NCBI RefSeq assembly: GCF_000004075.3
Contig: NW_022279546.1
Coordinates: 682,001-746,000 of the forward strand
Reading direction: 5' to 3'
Length of the DNA: 64,000 bases
Origin: Cucumis sativus
Lineage: Eukaryota > Streptophyta > Magnoliopsida > Cucurbitales > Cucurbitaceae
Below are positions 44,683 to 54,863 of this stretch, piece by piece. The notes below the pieces were generated by a model that saw nothing but the letters and a program-made list of their open reading frames with translations, made no database searches and was not told where the DNA came from. Numbering within the stretch: the first letter of the stretch is position 1; each line of letters begins with the position of its first letter. The translations under genes were made by a program, and so were the position numbers.

Positions 44683-45568
44683 TTAACCTCAATGAAAAAC
44701 ATAATAATGTGTTAATCTTATTTATTTACCCAGTATTATACGGAATTAGAACTATTTGTTCCAAGGTAGCCGCTTCTAACTGGTTGGCAAAATTTCTGGA
44801 TCGGAGATCACGATCCTTGATATGTGATGTTATTTTTGCTTGGTCATAACAAAAAACTTGCTTCCACAATCACATTCATCCCAAAGATATCTAAGTAAAA
44901 GCAACCTTAGTTAAAAAGGAACAAAATAACTATAGCTATAGTATTGGACATAAAGATGAGTAAAAGATGTTTACTTACGTAATGTATGCTAGGATGCACA
45001 TATAGCCTATTTCTACCATGCCGCAATAATGGAGCAAGTCCTAACGAGCTAAATAAATGAATTTGTTTTTACCGAATATTAGCTCGTTCATTAGGATGCG
45101 AACCATATCTACATCCTTCATATTGTTCACGACATGTCCATATAAGAGCTTAATGGTTCCATTAACATTTATGTAATTTGAAGAATACAGAACATCCTTT
45201 GGGGTTGAATGCTCCAAGCACAAACAAAATAATATCAAAACCTAAAGTACAATCACAAATAAATATCAAAGCTTCAATAGCACATAAACAAGTCAACGAG
45301 GTCATTCAACAATATTACCTAATGCTTGATTTAAAGTCTCTATCTTGCCCTTCACTGGAATAGGTAAACTACAATCTCCTCCTGTGAGCAAGTCCACCAA
45401 GATTTTAACATTGAGACCACCATTGCTATCATCAAGTACGGTTGCTATTGCAACAATATTATTAATTGTTCCTATAGCCAATTTGCACGGTGTTTACTTT
45501 ACAAGTATTAAAAGCATCATTAAGAACAATTTATCCTATAAACATTAAAATTTTAAAAGTGACAACAA

Positions 45569-45840
45569 AGTTAATTACCTTCACTTCTTCGTTCATAGGT
45601 GTGTTGCCCAAATCCTCATCGGCATAGAGATCTATGTTAACACTTCTGATGGACGATCTCAAGTGATTATGACCCTTTTTGTAACTTTTGCTTTTTGAGT
45701 CATCTTCTACAACTTGAGAACTTGCAATTTTCTCTTTCCCTTTCACTGTCTTGAAATATAGTGATTGAGAGACAAAACCACCCATGCCACGTACACGTCC
45801 ACCATGCTCCTTAGAGCCCAATGACTCAGTCAATATGTCC
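45569..45840 (-). CDS. Transposase_24-like segment of CACTA element 1 (copy B)
   Basis: The minus-strand frame contains TESLGSKEHGGRVRGMGGF and continues through a Lys/Ser-rich linker to an acidic tail (DLYADEDLG) that ends in an intron. In plant En/Spm elements this domain belongs to the accessory transposition protein. The frame is open here where copy A is shifted. It is one exon of a larger interrupted gene. Confidence 0.7.
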
Positions 45841-46742
45841 TCATCTCTATGTGTTTCAGCTAATGCATCCTATAGAACAATACAAGTATTCATCATTAAC
45901 TAAGTTAACAAAAGATTAAATATTGTATATAAGTAAATCGCAAGCAAACTTACGATTCGAGAGACACAATCTCGAGTAGCATCATCAAAATAATCATTGT
46001 TTTTTCCTTTTCTTGCTTCTTTCCAAAGAGTTGAACGATAGGAAAGATCACACGTTATATTATGCAACCAAAGATATATATTTAATTAGCATAAACATAT
46101 TAAGATAAATTATTTCATTCAATTAGAAATACTTACTAATTCTTCGGCAGGATTTTCATATCCCTTACTAGCAATGTGATGATTGTATATGCATTTTGAT
46201 CTTCTTTCCCTTTGAATACGACTATAATCCTATACAAAAAATTAGTTTGTAGTTACATACCAAACCAACATTAAAGTTAACATGTAATTAAATTTATTTA
46301 CCTCACATTCTTCAGTCAGTCTAGCGTCCACAAAGGATTTCCAATCTTCTTGATTAATATGAGAATAGATCTTAGGAGGAAACTACAAACATGATGGTTG
46401 ATCCTTAAACGGAAGTATATACAGAAGAGTTAACGTAGTTTTGAAAGTTCGATACTTTCTTGATGCAGACATTAGGATAGAATGTCTAACATTGGGATGT
46501 AACTCAAACGACATCTACACAAGAAAAAAGAAAAAAATATTTAGACTTAGGGAAATCAAACTACATTGTAAGAAAAATGTAATTATAGAATTCATACCGA
46601 TATACAATCGTAGATTTTATCTTTCAACTCATTCGAAACTTGTTTCCAAGATTTGTATGTGATAGGAATCTGCTGTCGAACACACACACCAATGTAACTT
46701 TGAATTTTCTTAGATATAGCTCTTACAAGTTGCCCATGTTCA

Positions 46743-46890
46743 TTAAATTGAACGGGCAACCGTTGCCCAGAATTTCTTACATGCTAACTCTGGCATAGTC
46801 GTTGGGCCACATGGCACGAATGATTTGTTTCTTGCTTTGGGAATCATTTTTCTTTCATCCTCACTTAAGTATGTGACTCCTCCATCTATG
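46743..46890 (-). pseudogene. CACTA element 1 coding fragment of unknown domain (copy B)
   Basis: The minus strand reads FIDGGVTYLSEDERKMIPKA and continues to FWATV, between DUF4216 and the Transposase_24-like segment. I do not recognise a named domain, but its position implies it is part of the element's coding region. In copy A (about 11,170-11,320) an extra T (ttgttttcttgc versus ttgtttcttgc) breaks the frame. Confidence 0.45.
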
Positions 46891-47038
46891 AATCTGCAAA
46901 AAAAACATATATGTATTAGTAAGCACGTTAGTGAGCAAAGTAAGGACATAAAATAAGCTTAGTAATTACAATCTCTGAACATAAATCTATTATAAAGGAA
47001 AGTAAATGGCATACCTTAATAAAACATTTATACAATTA

Positions 47039-47584
47039 TTACTTATCAACCCATCTACCCTCACAATCATGTCTAATATATGATGAAGTTGTATCATCAA
47101 TCTCGTGAGGTGTATCAACATTGGGCATCTTTTGAACAACTCCATAACCACACTCTAGTAGCATATCTCCTATTTCATCTTCAAAGAAATCTTCTTCAAT
47201 AGTTCTACGTGGAGATGTTAAAACCACTGACCATTTAGGATTTGCATAATCTTTCACATAGAATATGTGTTTTGCTTGGGAGGCTAAAACAAATGGGTCT
47301 GATTTATGTCCAATACGTTTGAGATCCACAATGGTAAACTCAAGCTCGTCCACTTTGACTCCACTTCTATTATCAACCCAATCACACTTAAATAAAACAA
47401 AGGATAATTGATGGTAATCAATCTCCCATATCTCTTGTATTATGCCATAAAATGTCATATCTGATATGACTGGGTTTTTGTCTTTAGAACTAGACACTTG
47501 CATTGTAGTGGTTGTTATACTAACTCCACTATTTTGAACTCTCCTAATATCATCGACGTCTTTTTGTGTGGTAGTAATAACCAT
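47039..47584 (-). CDS. DUF4216 domain of CACTA element 1 transposase (copy B)
   Basis: A 181-codon frame with the same motifs as copy A, and with the canonical FKCDWVDNRSGVKVDE intact. It continues the transposase that starts at about 48,700. Between this frame and the DUF4218 pieces are further coding fragments (47,642-47,910, for example QEEHNRTFSRWLSTRV) separated by introns or frame breaks. It forms part of a defective transposase. Confidence 0.85.
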   Translation of the reverse strand: MVITTTQKDVDDIRRVQNSGVSITTTTMQVSSSKDKNPVISDMTFYGIIQEIWEIDYHQLSFVLFKCDWVDNRSGVKVDELEFTIVDLKRIGHKSDPFVLASQAKHIFYVKDYANPKWSVVLTSPRRTIEEDFFEDEIGDMLLECGYGVVQKMPNVDTPHEIDDTTSSYIRHDCEGRWVDK

Positions 47585-47909
47585 TGATCATGTAATCAGA
47601 ATATGTAGTCACATGTGGAGAAGGTCCATGAGCTATCCATCTTAAGGAAGGCGTGATGGAATTTTTAGGAACTTCGAGAGCGAGGGCAACCTACAAAATA
47701 TATTGGATCTGATTAGTTTAGATCTAAAATAAACATGGAAGTGTATGGTTCTAGTAATTACCCGTGTGGACAACCACCGACTGAATGTTCGATTATGCTC
47801 TTCTTGAATCCATTTTTTACTTCTATATTTACCAGAGTTAAGCTTACACAAACTCTCCATATTTTTTCTGTCAGAAATAACAAAATTATTAGGTAATTAC
47901 ATAACCAAC

Positions 47910-48536
47910 TTATGTAAAATGAGAATAGATGGGATTTAGAACGTACTCAATGTATGGTAGAACTTCGTTTACATTTTGAATAACGTAAAGATGAGCTTGA
48001 TCTAACTGCTCCTTAATCGGTCTGATAAAAGAAGAAGCTGATAATGATCTATCCACGTTTGAATCTGCTTTTATTACAGATGAGTTTAGTCCAATAGTGC
48101 TAGCACCCACCATAAATTTTGAACAGAACTCTATAGCCTCTTCAACAATATAATTTTCTACCATACATCCTTCTGGTCGATTTCTGTTTCACACATAATT
48201 TTTCAAAACTTTCATGTATCGTTCAAAAGGATACATCCACCTTAGATGAACAGGTCCACATAACTCAATTTCTCTTATGAGATGCACAACAAGGTGTACC
48301 ATTATGGTAAAAAATGATGGTGGAACATACTTCTCTAATAGGCATAGAGTGACAACAACATCTTCTTGCATTCCTTTTAATTGTGATGAACCAACTGTCT
48401 TCTTACATATAGCATTAAAGAAGAAGCATAGTCGAACAATTACAAGTCTTACATGTTTCATAAAATACCATGAATTGCCACAAGTAGCAACTGTTGCATA
48501 AGAACGTGATGGTTTGTACAAGAATTTCTTCCCCAC
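47910..48536 (-). pseudogene. DUF4218 domain of CACTA element 1 transposase (copy B)
   Basis: The minus strand at 48,536-48,189 reads VRLVIVRLCFFFNAICKK, then PPSFFTIMVHLVVHLIREIE and LRWMYPFERYMKVLKNYV, the hallmark of DUF4218. After a stop and frame break it resumes at 48,164 with NYIVEEAIEFCSKFM. DUF4218 normally follows the DDE transposase domain. Here it is preceded almost directly by the transposase-associated domain, so the catalytic domain has been deleted. Copy A lacks this region. Confidence 0.85.
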
Positions 48537-48540
48537 TCGA

Positions 48541-48700
48541 TGTCGTTAAAAAAATAATTGATCTCTAATTGTATTCACATCTAAAGTCTTTGCATTTACG
48601 CATTTTAAACAAGGACAAGTCATGACGTTCGACATCTTTGAATGTTTCAACCCATTTTTAATAAACATCTCAACCCCAAAAGCATAATCAGAGGGAGACG
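48541..48700 (-). pseudogene. Transposase-associated domain (N-terminus) of CACTA element 1 (copy B)
   Basis: The minus strand encodes SDYAFGVEMFIKNGLKHSK followed by CPCLKCVNAKTLD and TIRDQLFF. The GVxxFI...CPCxxC pattern is that of the transposase-associated domain that opens TNP2 proteins. Upstream it is cut off at about 48,700 by CT-rich LTR-like sequence; downstream it runs nearly straight into DUF4218. Confidence 0.75.
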
Positions 48701-49082
48701 GTGGCTGTCGTGGATCTGAACGGTGGAAGAACCTCCGGTCGGCGGCTTCGTGAATCGGAGATGAAAAGAAAAAGAGGGGTGGGGCGGCTGGAAGATGTGA
48801 GGAAGAGGAAGAGAAAAAGAAAGAAAAAGAAAAACGGGGAAGGGACGTGCGAGAGAGGAGAGAGAAAGAAAATCTTTGATTTTCTTTTCTTTTTTTTTTA
48901 TTTCCTTTTTCTTTATTTAACTTAATGATTTAAAAAAAAATTATAACAATATTATTAAATGTATATTATTATTATCTTAACCTTCCAAATCTCTTTCTCC
49001 CTTAACTTCTTTTCTAAAAAAAAAAAAAGATATATATACACACATATATATAATAAGGTACCCTAGAGTTCGAGATGTTACA
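48701..49082 (-). mobile_element. Truncated Ty3/gypsy-type LTR 5' end nested in CACTA element 1
   Basis: On the minus strand it starts TGTAACATCTCGAACTC (49,082), goes through AT-rich sequence and then a CT-rich leader, the same layout as the solo LTR at 57,371. It is cut at about 48,700 where the transposase N-terminus begins. Confidence 0.6.
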
Positions 49083-49084
49083 AG

Positions 49085-49265
49085 TGTAGTCTCCAACATT
49101 AAACCTTTGTCAAATAAATTTCCAAACTTGAAATAAACAAAGATTACTACTACATAAACTAAAGTATAAGAATTAATAAGAACATTTTAAGATTAGAGAA
49201 ATAGAAATAAAACACAAATAATTATTATATGTTTAAAAACAAAAGATGAACTTACAGTCCCTATA
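49085..49265 (+). repeat. ~180-bp direct repeat, left member
   Basis: tgtagtctccaacattaaac through acttacagtccctata is repeated at 50,380-50,562 with a 2-bp difference (aataattatt versus aataatattatt). The two members bracket an LTR fragment and a CACTA end. Confidence 0.9.
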
Positions 49266-49914
49266 AGTAATTTTGGGTCTCAACTTACCCCCAAAAGAAG
49301 AGAAAAGAGTGTGGGTCGGTCAGCGGTCGGCTAAAGAAGACGTGGCCGGAGAATCGCGCGGCAGTGCAGCGGTTGGAACGAAGGTTGCGCGGCTGGCTTC
49401 ACGGCGGTTGTGAGCGGCGGACGTGGCGATTACTGGTTCACACGGCGGCTCGGGCTTCGACGAAGACAGAACCGGCGATGGAGATGGCAGATCGGCGCGC
49501 GGGACGACTGCTGCAAGGTTGCTTCGCGAACCGGAGATGGAGACGACAGATCGCGGGCTGCGGCTGGGCTGCGGCGGGAAGAAAACGGAAGAGAAAGACG
49601 GCTGGCTGCGGCTGGGCTGCGGCGGGAAGGAAACGAAAGGGAAGGGAGAAGGAGACGGTGGAGTCGTCGCGGCGCACGGGAGGAAGGAGAAGAGGGGCGG
49701 CGGCTGCGGCTGGGGAGAAGGGGAAGGACGCACGGGGAGGAAGAAGGAAATAGGGAAAAAAAGAAAAAGGAAAAAGAAAAGAAAAGGAAAAAAGAAAAAA
49801 ACAATATATATATTTCTTTTTCTTTTCTTTTTATTTAAATTAAATATAAATAATAAATATATATATATATAAAATAAAAACAAAAAAATATATATATACC
49901 TTTAGGGCATTACA
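49266..49914 (-). mobile_element. Ty3/gypsy LTR fragment, GC-rich, minus strand
   Basis: The minus strand begins TGTAATGCCCTAAAGG at 49,914. About 49,310-49,420 is the near-exact reverse complement of part of the solo LTR (58,000-58,075; contains gtgggtcggtcagcggtcgg). The high-GC centre gives long Arg/Gly- or Pro/Ser-rich frames on both strands that I read as LTR leader, not genes. The 3' part of the LTR is missing. Confidence 0.75.
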
Positions 49915-50379
49915 GTAACATTCTATGACATTAAATAACCGACGCCCACGATTTTGTTGCTTCGGGTTGATTGGAGAGGTTTGGAGAATACGGGGGTGGT
50001 GGCGACGGGTTGGTGGAGAAGGTTTCGACGGACGGGCAAGAGGGGATTGGTGGTGGCGACGGGACTTCAGACGGTCAGAAATGGGCGAAAGCCGACGGGA
50101 CTTCACGCGGAGGGGAGGAAGAAATTGGGGGAAATTTGGGGAATTTGGGTTTTTTTAAAAATATAAATATGTAATTTTAATTTTTTAAATATAAAATAAT
50201 AAAATTTTTAATCCTAACATTCTATGACAGTTAATAACTGTCGCGAAAAGTGTTTTCCGAAAAAAATTCCGTCTTTTCCCGCCAAAAACGCGAAATTTTA
50301 TATTTCGTGACAGTTTTTTTTTCTTCCATTCATTTTTTGAGATATATAACTGTCATTGTAGGGTTGTTTTCTTCTAGTG
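49915..50379 (+). mobile_element. Unpaired CACTA-type terminus with ctatgaca repeats
   Basis: Ends in TTTTCTTCTAGTG at 50,379, with taacattctatgacattaaa and taacattctatgacagttaa, aactgtcgcg and aactgtcattg motifs like subterminal repeats. No matching left end with a TGT flank is visible, so its partner is deleted or hidden by the LTR insertion at about 49,914. Confidence 0.55.
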
Positions 50380-50562
50380 TGTAGTCTCCAACATTAAACC
50401 TTTGTCAAATAAATTTCCAAACTTGAAATAAACAAAGATTACTACTACATAAACTAAAGTATAAGAATTAATAAGAACATTTTAAGATTAGAGAAATAGA
50501 AATAAAACACAAATAATATTATTATATGTTTAAAAACAAAAGATGAACTTACAGTCCCTATA
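50380..50562 (+). repeat. ~180-bp direct repeat, right member
   Basis: Second copy of 49,085-49,265, starting immediately after the CACTA-type end at 50,379. Confidence 0.9.
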
Positions 50563-51855
50563 ACACACTTAATATAAATCTAGTCTTCACCTTATTAACC
50601 TCAATCTCCATTAACACACTTCTCACTACATCTCCATAAGTTCCAAATCAACACTCTCTATTTACCATTACATTTTTTTACCAAACTAATCCAGATACCA
50701 ATATGTTAATAACACGAAGTCAGTGAAAAATGTCTCAAAAGTTAATCCTAAATTAAATTGAGGAAAATAGAGAAGTGAATATTACGTTCCAATTTCCAAA
50801 CAATGCTAAACTAAATCTCTCCCTTTCTCTTATTTGTAGTTACCTTTTATATTTATCATTCACTATTTCATTTCTTCACTCTCTTTGGTACTTTCCTTCT
50901 TTACCTTTAAACCCCAATCTCCATTAACCCACTGCCCACTTCCTCTTCATATCTTACAAATCAACTCTCTATTTACCATTACATTTTCTTACCAAACTAA
51001 ATCCACATACCAATATGTTAATAACAAAAGACAGACAACAGAAATTAGAACATACTAAAGATTGATTCAATGATCTATTTTGATGCCTAAAAAAAAAGCG
51101 TATGAAAATTCTTTGAACCTCCAGAAGAAGGCTCGAAAGGGCCTCTGTAGTCCACTCCCTTTCGTCCAATGTCTGATGAAGTAATACCAGATTGGTATTC
51201 ACGGGTTGAGTTGCCCTCTGTCTTGGTCTGCCCTGTGCTAGCCGAAGATGACGGCTGGGCACGCGATGGTTGCAATGGCTGGGCACACGGTGGTGGCTAT
51301 GGTGGTGGATTTGAAGATGATTGGACACGAGGGACTCTTGCGGCGGAAGCACGACGGCGACTGTGACTGGGAAAGACTTGAAGGAAGAGTTCTGGGCGAC
51401 TGCGAATGGTCGAAGATGATTGAGCACAACAGAGGCGTTTCTCGATAGCCAAAGCACAATGGCGACTGGGAAAGACTTGAAGGAAGAGTTTTAGCCACGA
51501 CGGCGATTGGGATGAATTATGGGCACAAAGACGACGATGAGTTTTAGGTCATAGAATGAGAAGAGAAGGGAGAAGGAAATTCGAAATCGAGAGAGAAAAT
51601 TTTGATAGGAATGGGTAAAGTAAGAGAGAGAGGGAAATTTAATTTTTACAACTTAAAAAAATTAAAAAAGAAATTAAAAAGGGGAAGGGTCTTTAATGTC
51701 AGTTTTCACATAATAAAAAAAATTAAAAATTAAAAATGGAAATATCATTAATGTCGATTTAAAACCGACATTAATGATCCGTCTTTTCAGAAATGACATT
51801 AAAGCCCAATTTTCATTTTTTTCACCTGACACTAAAGCCCATATTTCTTCTAGTG
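50563..51855 (-). mobile_element. 5' region of CACTA element 1 (copy B)
   Basis: The 5' terminus at 51,855 is followed inward by subterminal gacatt/aatgtc repeats (51,690-51,840) and a leader similar to that of CACTA element 2 (51,560-51,680). 50,590-50,730 and 50,900-51,035 are an imperfect ~130-bp repeat (ctctatttaccattacattt, ataccaatatgttaataac). A minus-strand His/Ser/Pro-rich frame (51,457-50,969) is of doubtful reality. Confidence 0.65.
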
Positions 51856-51858
51856 AAG

Positions 51859-52313
51859 GAAAGATTTAGTTTTCACTTTCAGACATACCAATTGTAGTCA
51901 CGCATCAATAGTAAGAGCGACAGTTAACCTATGAGATAATTAAACACTAATTCAACAAACCATTTAGAAATTTAAATCTGAAGGCATTTCAATCAAACTT
52001 TAGTAACGCTGGGAGAAAAACCTAATTGTAGCCATTTTCATTTTTAAAAAAATTAAACAAACTTTTTTAGTCCAAGCAAATAAGCTTATCAATCTTCAGA
52101 TCAATTCCTCAACTATAAAATGTCAAATTGTATTGTTTTCTAAGAGTTGCTTAACAATTTCATCATTTTTTTATGCCTCCAAAAACAAAGATTTGGCATC
52201 AACTTTAGTGGACACCCCCTCCCAAACTACCTTCTATAAGCCTAAAAGACGGGATGAAGCCAACAAATATCGCCCTCCTCTTTCTACTACTACTAACTCA
52301 TACAATGATACAC
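51859..52313. other. Unassigned stretch between CACTA element 1 and a copia LTR
   Basis: No supported gene; a 76-codon plus-strand frame at 52,133 overlaps the copia LTR and I treat it as chance. Confidence 0.5.
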
Positions 52314-52701
52314 TGTTGGAAAGGATTTTTGGAGGTTGGAGGAAATTTGGAAGAGAGAATTGAGATAAGAGGCTACTTGTGTTATTAGACACTTCTATTT
52401 TTTTGACTTAATACAAGTCGAAGGACATCCCTCTTATTTATCCTAGTTGTCACTCCTAAATGAATGGCTAGGATTTTGGCAACACATTCTTTATTTAACG
52501 GTTACAAATGACTCTCTAGAATATTCTTTACAATTACACTCATTTCTTATATTTTCTAAATGTATCTTCAATCTTCTCTAAATATCTCCTACAATTGATT
52601 TATCTAGAATATTGTAGTAATTAATACTTTATAGAAATTTGGCTTTTATTTGGGCTATGCCTAAATATTGTTAAACCCAAAATCAAGTTTATATTTCAAC
52701 A
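52314..52701 (-). mobile_element. Ty1/copia 3' LTR
   Basis: On the minus strand it starts TGTTGAAATATAAAC (52,701), directly after a purine-rich AAGAGAGGA tract, and ends CCTTTCCAACA (52,314). The TGTTG/CAACA ends and the RNase H reading upstream identify it as the 3' LTR of the element. About 388 bp. Confidence 0.8.
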
Positions 52702-53065
52702 TCCTCTCTTAAACTTGATTTTGTTACTCCAAGCAGGTCTCTCAATTTTGTGAATTCTTCTTTTTTAAGAGGCTTAGTGAAAATGTTGGCTACCGGATCA
52801 CGAGTCTTCACGCACTCTAACTATACTTCCTTTCTTCTGATGCACTCTCTAATATAATAATAATGTGTATCAATGTGCTTTATTCTGGTTGTGGAAAACT
52901 AGTTTTTGGCCAAAGCAATTGTTGATTTGTTATCTATGAAAACTTCTGGTTGGCTCTTCTTTTGGCAATATCATAACTCCTTTAATAGATTTCTACATGA
53001 GGTAGCAACCACATATTATGCTTCACACGTAGAGAGAGTAACAATGGGGCTTCTTTGACATCCAT
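52702..53065 (-). pseudogene. Ty1/copia RNase H fragment
   Basis: The minus strand reads [14 protein letters not shown] with AT further on, then QPEVFIDNKSTIALAKN, typical of the copia RNase H domain (STCEAEY, DNxSxIxLxKN), with stops and frameshifts in between and a degraded C-terminus before the polypurine tract. It is cut at about 53,065 where the CA/CG tract begins. No RT, integrase or 5' LTR is present. Confidence 0.85.
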
Positions 53066-53075
53066 GTGAAGGCAG

Positions 53076-54522
53076 TGTGCACACACATATGCACACACGC
53101 ACACATGTACACGCATACACAAACACACACACATGTGCACACTCACACTCACACCCATCCTCACGACCACATGCGCACTCACACACGCACACCCACACAC
53201 GGGTACACACGCACTCGCACACGCACACGCACACCCACACACGAACACACGCATGAGCGCATGCACACATCCACATACACATGCACGCAAACACGCACGT
53301 CCACCCATACGGGCACATGCGCACTCACACACACGCACACCCACCTACACGGGCACACGCGCACTCGCACATGCGCGTATAAGCACACGTACACGCACAA
53401 ATACGCATGCACACACACAAACACATACGCACGCGCACACACGTGCACACACATGCACTCGCACACGCACACCCACCACATGGGCACACACGACACACGA
53501 TGCACGCACGCACGCACCCACACAGGCGTATGTGCACTCATACACACACAAGCACACGTACACCCACCCACATTGGCACACGTGCACTCGCACACGCACA
53601 TGCATACACCCACACACATGCACGCCCATGCGCATGCACGCACACGAACACACGCATGAACGCACGCACACATCCAGACACGCACGCGCACACACACACA
53701 CATGTACGAACATACGCACACCCACCACACACAAACATATGCGCACTTGCACACATGCACACACACACACCCACACACATGCACGCATGCGTACATGCAC
53801 ACTCACCCACACGGACACATACGCACTCACACACACGAGCACACACACACCCACACAGACACACGCACACTTTCACACACACACACAAGCACACGCATGC
53901 GCACACGCATACGTACACACCCACATACATGCGCACATGCGCATGCACACACATGAACACACGCATGAACGCACGTCCACCCATACGAGCACATGCGCAC
54001 TCACACACACCCACACCCACCTACACAGGCACATGCGCATGCACGCACACGAACACACGCATGAACGCACGTGCACACACACACACACGCACACCCACCC
54101 ACACGGACACATGCACATTTGCACACATCCACACACACATGCACGCACGCGCACACCCACCCACACGGACACATGCACATTTGCACACATCCACACACAC
54201 ATGCACGCACGCGCACGCGCACATCCACCCACACGGGCACATGTGCAGTCACAGACACGCACACACACACACCCACATGGGCACACGCACACTCTGACAC
54301 GCACACACAAGCATATGCACACCCACACACACAAGCACATGTGCATGCACACACACGAACACACGCATGCACGCACACATTCACACATGCATACACACAT
54401 CTACACACACATGCACACATGCACACACGCACACACACATACGCACACGCACATCAATCCGCACGGGCAAACGCGCACTCACATATGTGCACACACACAC
54501 GCACACACGTACATATGCACAA
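53076..54522 (+). repeat. CA/CG alternating repeat, ~1.45 kb (copy B)
   Basis: A near-continuous run of ACACGCAC-type dinucleotides (CA, CG, TG, occasionally CC). Longer words recur in tandem: a block starting cccacccacacggacacatg is repeated at about 54,092 and 54,155. Lack of stop codons creates long frames in several phases on both strands (up to 465 codons of His/Thr or Cys/Val); these are artefacts. Alternating purine-pyrimidine DNA of this kind can adopt Z-form. Confidence 0.95.
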
Positions 54523-54863
54523 AGATGTGAAAATGAATTAAATTTAAAAAACAATTACATTAATTGTGTTTAGAATGACTTTTAAACTATATTCATTTAA
54601 CTTAATAACATTAATTAAATTATAATTTCTATTAATATTGATTTAAGAGTGTCATTAGTGTAATTATATCAATATAATGCGATCTTATCCAATTTTACCA
54701 ACAAAAAACAAGTCAAATATGGACTAGTAAATCCACACTCTTTGTCATAAGAGATATAATAACGTTTTTATGGGTCATTTTAAAAAATGACAAAACAACT
54801 TTTTCTTTTGAATTTTAGCAAATAACATTTTTTATCTGAAAAAGATACATCAACCCATAATAA
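54523..54863. other. AT-rich module following the CA/CG tract (copy B)
   Basis: Counterpart of 13,007-13,350. No genes. Confidence 0.7.

Larger units (their letters stand above)
37111..47832 (+). repeat. Large direct duplication, copy B, left part
   Basis: This is the second copy of 1-12,260 in the same orientation. It starts just after a GC-rich tandem repeat (36,291-36,975) and a degenerate tail. Similarity to copy A stops at about 47,832: B continues with transposase sequence, while A switches to a patch copied from its own upstream DNA. Confidence 0.95.
43244..51855 (-). mobile_element. CACTA (CMC-EnSpm) element 1, full span with nested insertions (copy B)
   Basis: The 3' end is CACTAGAAGAAATTTGC at 43,244, preceded by AAG. 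The 5' end is ...ATTTCTTCTAGTG at 51,855, followed by AAG, giving a matching 3-bp target duplication over 8,612 bp. On the minus strand, 5' to 3', it holds a transposase-associated domain (near 48,560-48,700), DUF4218, DUF4216, a Transposase_24-like segment and a two-exon Ulp1-like protease. The central DDE transposase domain (Transposase_21/TNP2) expected between the first two is missing. LTR fragments and another CACTA end are nested in 48,700-50,560. Confidence 0.85.

Noticed and set aside
49320..49883. Several overlapping 120-190-codon frames on both strands
   Set aside because: GC-rich LTR leader sequence in minus orientation; no domain and no consistent frame.
50969..51457. A 162-codon His/Ser/Arg-rich minus-strand frame in the CACTA 5' region
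   Set aside because: It has low-complexity composition and competing frames on the other strand; not supported as a gene, though a transposon leader ORF cannot be excluded.
53133..54530. A 465-codon His/Thr/Ala-rich open frame and many long Cys/Val frames on the other strand
   Set aside because: They arise only because the CA/CG repeat lacks stop codons in several phases; no start context, domain or non-repeat coding sequence supports a gene.
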